Assembly: GCA_003963115.1 (NCBI GenBank)
Contig: RXJQ01000017.1
Location: 62,001-126,000 of the forward strand
Source of the DNA: Burkholderiales bacterium
GTDB lineage: Bacteria; Pseudomonadota; Gammaproteobacteria; Burkholderiales; Burkholderiaceae_C
Reading direction: 5' to 3'
DNA length: 64,000 nt
The translations under genes and the position numbers were made by a program. The notes under the pieces are model-generated. The model had not been told where the DNA came from, ran no database searches, and worked only from the letters and a program-made list of their open reading frames with translations. Every line of letters starts with the position of its first letter. Positions within the stretch are counted from its first letter, which is position 1. Below, piece by piece: positions 60,458 to 64,000 of the stretch.

Positions 60458-62625
60458 TCCACCAAGCACCGACGTACCATCCCAGCAGGCTAGGCAAGCC
60501 GCGACTGGCCTCCCCGTCAAGAGGACTGGTGCACATGCCCGGTTTGCAAAGAAAGATGGCCATCGGTCAAGACGGCAGTCCGTTCGAGCAGGAAGCCGAC
60601 ACCGCTGCCCAGGCCATTGTGGATGGGCGGTCCGCCCGTACAGCACAGTTCCTTTCATCGCATGCGCCACGGGGCCTGGCTGTACCAAGCCATCAGGCCG
60701 CACTGATCCAGCAGACCACCTCGGCACATGGCGTCCCGCTGGACACCAAGACTCGCGCCTTCATGGAGACCGGGTTCCAGCGCGACTTTTCTGGTGTCCG
60801 CATCCATGCGGACGCCAATGCAGCCAAGTCCACCCGATCCCTGCACGCGCACGCCTACACCCTGGGCTCACATATCGTCTTTGGCTCCGGGCAATTCCAG
60901 CCCACGACCACAGCTGGCCGCCGGCTTCTCGCGCATGAACTCGCCCATGTCGCTCAACAGGCCGCCAACCAGCCAACGCAGATCCTTCGTGAAGTGGATC
61001 CGCAAGATCCAGACAAGGACGTGTCGCTGGGAGCACTGGACAACGAGTATGTCGGCAAAGCTGCGGAACAGGTTGCGGGCCCCAGCCACTGGCATATCTT
61101 GAGGGAGTTTCTGCGGGGGCTGTGGGGCGGTCTCCAAGCCGCGCCACCAGATCAACTCCAGCGCATCAACGCCAAGTTCGAGTCACTCAATGCAGTCAAT
61201 GCACTGAAATACGTAGGCGGCTATGTCGTTGGCATCGCCGAAGGACTATGGGACTCGGTCAAAGGCCTGGTCGAAGCCGCGTGGACGCTCTTGACCCTGC
61301 CTTATCACCTCAACAAGTTTCTGGTCGACAACGTCCCCTCTCTGGTTACGCGCTTCGGGCCTCGCATTGCCCAGTTGATCGAAGCGCGGGACACCTTGGC
61401 ACCACGCATGCGCAAGGTGATCGAGGGCTTGATCAAGCAGCCTGACAAGGCAGTTCGGCAGCTGAGTGCACTGATCGATGCGGTGTCGGGGCTGGCCATG
61501 GCCAAGGTTCGCCAACTGGGACATGGCCTGGCCGCTCAGGTCATGAGCGTGCTGGAGCAACCCTGGTTTGACTACGGTCGCACCATCGGAAAGCTAGTCG
61601 GTCAGATCTTGTTCGAAGTCATTCTGGCCGTGGCCTCGGATGCGATCGGCAACATCGTCAAGGAATCGCTGGCCATCATCGGCAGGATTTCAGCGCGCGT
61701 GGTGACCGGCGCCGTAGAGTTGTTGCGGTCAGCAGGTCGCCTGGCGGGGGAAGGCATAGAGTGGATTGGTCGCCTGGCTCGCGGTGTTTCAGGCGAACTT
61801 AGCGAACTGTTCGAAGGCATGCGGGCCATGTTGACACGACTGAAGGCGCTGCTGACAGAGTTGGCAGAAGAAGGCGCCCTGACTGAGACGGGACACAAGC
61901 TCCCCGTCCCTAATGCGCAAGCAACGGTGGCGGAGTCCCGCGCCGTCCAGATGCCGCCGCGCACGTCACCCGCGACCGTATCGGACCTGACACCTCCCAA
62001 GGTTCATCCGTCCAATGTCGCGTCCGGCAAAACTGCCGCAGCCCCAAAAAAGCCCAGCGCCTTTACCAGCCAGGATATTGCAGAGCACCTTGACGAGGTC
62101 TCCGAAGGCACCCATGGCCAGAAGGCCATCAGACCAGATGCACCAGTCGATACACCCGATCCGGCGTACCCCAAAAATACGGTGGATCCTGCTCGCAAGG
62201 CCGAGGGCAACCAGGCCAGAAAGTCCTTGCGGGAGAACACACCACAGGCTGCCATGAAGAAGTGGCAGAAGCACCACATCGTTCCATGGGAGCTTAGGGA
62301 GCACCCCGCCGTGTACGAATACGAGCGCCTGATTGCCAAGGTCGACAACCCCCGCGAAACGGCTGCCATCGGCAAACGATGGATCAACAGCGGCGACAAC
62401 GGGCTGTCCATGCCTTCAGCATCCACCGCCCAGGACGCAACAGGCTGGACCGTCCACAAAGGCAGCCACCCCCGGTACACCAGCTGGATGGAGGGCAGAC
62501 TCGATCAGCTTTGGGCCGAAAGAGCACGCCTGTCCACCGAGGAGTTTGGGCGACGCTTTGAGAGCTTGATTGGCGAGGCAGAAAACAAGCTGCGCACCAA
62601 CTTCTTTGGCCCGAAATTGCGTTGA
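60454..62625 (+). CDS. Candidate eCIS effector: N-terminal DUF4157, helical/hydrophobic middle, C-terminal HNH/AHH nuclease-like domain
   Basis: PFEQEADTAAQAIVDG...RIHADANAAKSTRSLHAHAYTLGSHIVFGSGQFQPTTTAGRRLLAHELAHVAQQA (DUF4157); C-terminal KKWQKHHIVPWELREHP...NSGDNGLSMPS...WTVHKGSHPRYTSWMEGRLDQLW. Confidence 0.82.
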   Translation: MIHQAPTYHPSRLGKPRLASPSRGLVHMPGLQRKMAIGQDGSPFEQEADTAAQAIVDGRSARTAQFLSSHAPRGLAVPSHQAALIQQTTSAHGVPLDTKTRAFMETGFQRDFSGVRIHADANAAKSTRSLHAHAYTLGSHIVFGSGQFQPTTTAGRRLLAHELAHVAQQAANQPTQILREVDPQDPDKDVSLGALDNEYVGKAAEQVAGPSHWHILREFLRGLWGGLQAAPPDQLQRINAKFESLNAVNALKYVGGYVVGIAEGLWDSVKGLVEAAWTLLTLPYHLNKFLVDNVPSLVTRFGPRIAQLIEARDTLAPRMRKVIEGLIKQPDKAVRQLSALIDAVSGLAMAKVRQLGHGLAAQVMSVLEQPWFDYGRTIGKLVGQILFEVILAVASDAIGNIVKESLAIIGRISARVVTGAVELLRSAGRLAGEGIEWIGRLARGVSGELSELFEGMRAMLTRLKALLTELAEEGALTETGHKLPVPNAQATVAESRAVQMPPRTSPATVSDLTPPKVHPSNVASGKTAAAPKKPSAFTSQDIAEHLDEVSEGTHGQKAIRPDAPVDTPDPAYPKNTVDPARKAEGNQARKSLRENTPQAAMKKWQKHHIVPWELREHPAVYEYERLIAKVDNPRETAAIGKRWINSGDNGLSMPSASTAQDATGWTVHKGSHPRYTSWMEGRLDQLWAERARLSTEEFGRRFESLIGEAENKLRTNFFGPKLR

Positions 62626-62636
62626 AAGACACACCA

Positions 62637-63289
62637 TGAGCAGCTACCCCAGCAACACCCCCCGCCTGCTCAAGGGCGCCCTGATCGGCGTGGACCTCTT
62701 CAACCCGTTGGCCAGCGTGGTCGTGTTCCAGTACAACCCCGACACCATGACGCGCAGGCTGGAGCCACGCGGCGTGGGCGGCAACGATGGCGATCGGGGC
62801 GAGGCCTACCGCCTGAGTGGGCCGCCAAAGGAAACCATCACCGTCGCCATCGAGATCGATGCCACCGATGGCCTGGCCGATGCCGATGCGCTGGCCACCG
62901 CCACCGGCATCACACCCACCCTGGCCGCGCTAGAAATGATGCTCTACCCCAAGAGCGCATTGGTGATCGCCAACACGGTGCTGTCGGCCGTGGGCACGGT
63001 CGAGATCCTGCCGGCCGAAGGGCCCACGGTGCTCTTCATCTGGGGCCCCACACGTGTGCTGCCGGTGCGCATCTCGGGCATGACCATCACCGAAGAGGCC
63101 TATGACACGCTGCTCAACCCGACACGGGCCAAGGTCGATCTCACGCTCAATGTGCTGAGCTACAACGACCTCAAGCTCAGCTCGCCAGGCAATGCCCTGT
63201 TCATGGTGCACCAGATCACCAAGGAAGTGCTGGCCACCACCAACATCTACAACAGCGTGCAGAACGTCGGCACGGCACTCAAGCTCTGA
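62637..63289 (+). CDS. eCIS tube-baseplate adaptor (Afp7/Pvc7-like)
   Basis: LLKGALIGVDLFNPLASVVVFQYNPDTMTRRLEPRG...VLFIWGPTRVLPVRISGMTITEEAYDTLLNPTRAKVDLTLNVLSYNDL. Confidence 0.82.
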
Positions 63290-63318
63290 GCGCAGGCAAG
63301 CACAGGAGGACGCATCAC

Positions 63319-63639
63319 ATGGCCACCACCTTCCCCGCCAACAGCCGCTACCAGGCCACCGACACCACACGCATCACCCTGCCCGATGGCAGCGAGGTGG
63401 TCTACCTCCAACGGCGCTTCCTGCCTCAACCCGAGCAGCTCGCGATGTGGCGCCAGTTCGATGTCGTGCAGGGCGACCGGCTCGACAACCTCGCGGCCCA
63501 ATGGATCGGCGACCCCGAGCAGTTCTGGCGCATCGCGGATGCCAACCGCGCCATGCGGCCCGAGGAGCTGGTCGAGGTCATCGGGCGACGCCTGACCATC
63601 GCCCTGCCAGACGGCGTGCCAGGAGCCCCGCTTGTTTGA
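63319..63639 (+). CDS. LysM/tail-protein-X-like baseplate protein
   Basis: VVQGDRLDNLAAQWIGDPEQFWRIADANRAMRPEELVEVIGRRLTIALP. Confidence 0.8.
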   Translation: MATTFPANSRYQATDTTRITLPDGSEVVYLQRRFLPQPEQLAMWRQFDVVQGDRLDNLAAQWIGDPEQFWRIADANRAMRPEELVEVIGRRLTIALPDGVPGAPLV

Positions 63640-64000
63640 CGCCACCCACGTCACCTTGATGATCGGCCCCTTGCCGGCGCCGCTGCCCGCGCCTTTGCCC
63701 TTGACAGAGGCCTTGCAGCGCATCGAGGTCAACAGCTCGCGCGAGCGCAGCGGCTTTCAGATCTCTTTCTCGATGGGCAAGAACTCGCCGCTGCAACTGG
63801 CCCTGCTGCCCGCCGGCTTCTTCGACCCGATGATCACGCGCGTGGTCATCATGGTCACGGTCAAGGGCATCCCGCAGGTGCTGATGGACGGCGTGGTCAC
63901 GCGCCAGGAGATGCAGCCCGGCAACCAGCCCGGTCAGTCGACCCTGACCATCACCGGCGAGGACCTCAGCGTCTTGATGGACATCATCAGCCTGCGCATC
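63632..64000 (+). CDS. eCIS spike/hub protein (Afp8/gpD-like), truncated by window end
   Basis: TTG start overlapping the preceding stop; frame open to base 64000: LFDATHVTLMIGPLPAPLPAPLPLTEALQRIEVNSSRERSGFQISFSMGKNSPLQLALLPAGFFDPMITRVVIMVTVKGIPQVLMDGVVTRQEMQPGNQPGQSTLTITGEDLSVLMDII. Confidence 0.82.
   Translation, partial: MFDATHVTLMIGPLPAPLPAPLPLTEALQRIEVNSSRERSGFQISFSMGKNSPLQLALLPAGFFDPMITRVVIMVTVKGIPQVLMDGVVTRQEMQPGNQPGQSTLTITGEDLSVLMDIISLRI

Noticed and set aside
1-64000. CRISPR arrays, tRNA/rRNA genes, IS elements or integrases
   Set aside because: None recognised on reading; no repeat-spacer pattern, no transposase motifs, no rRNA-like or clear tRNA sequence.
52534-64000. Interpretation as prophage or T6SS
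   Set aside because: No capsid, terminase, lysis, integrase, TssJLM or ClpV-type genes in view; AAA+ ATPase, DUF4255 and DUF4157 point to eCIS. Needs downstream sequence to be final.

Overview
GC-rich chromosomal window from what looks like a Burkholderiales-type betaproteobacterium (inferred from gene content such as the fused MurE-MurF and RNB-TonB-aroE-mtgA order; not verified by search). Left to right: (1) an atypical type II secretion/MSHA-like operon on the minus strand (1-8.7 kb; pseudopilins, TPR-secretin, PilN/PilO/PilP-like proteins, GspE, GspF, GspG); (2) housekeeping genes (YqiA-like esterase, GNAT, RNB exoribonuclease, TonB-like, aroE, mtgA); (3) a DoxX/zinc-finger/ECF sigma group; (4) a rubredoxin-AlkB alkane hydroxylase locus with a divergent AraC regulator; (5) rhlE, an AmgK-like kinase, lptD-surA-rsmA; (6) a divergent TetR/P450 pair with a near-ideal operator, a CCA-adding enzyme, a FATP/FadD-type acyl-CoA synthetase and two PEP-CTERM-like proteins; (7) a complete dcw cell-division/murein cluster mraZ-to-ftsZ on the minus strand (33.8-52 kb) with canonical MraZ boxes; (8) the start of an extracellular contractile injection system (eCIS) on the plus strand (52.5-64 kb, cut by the window end). 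The two observations I rate highest are an embedded DUF4157-HNH/AHH nuclease-like candidate eCIS effector with no adjacent immunity gene, and a ~240 bp array of trinucleotide-loop hairpins at the ftsW/murG junction containing three copies of the ftsW 3' end. All family calls are from motif recognition by eye; no database search was run.
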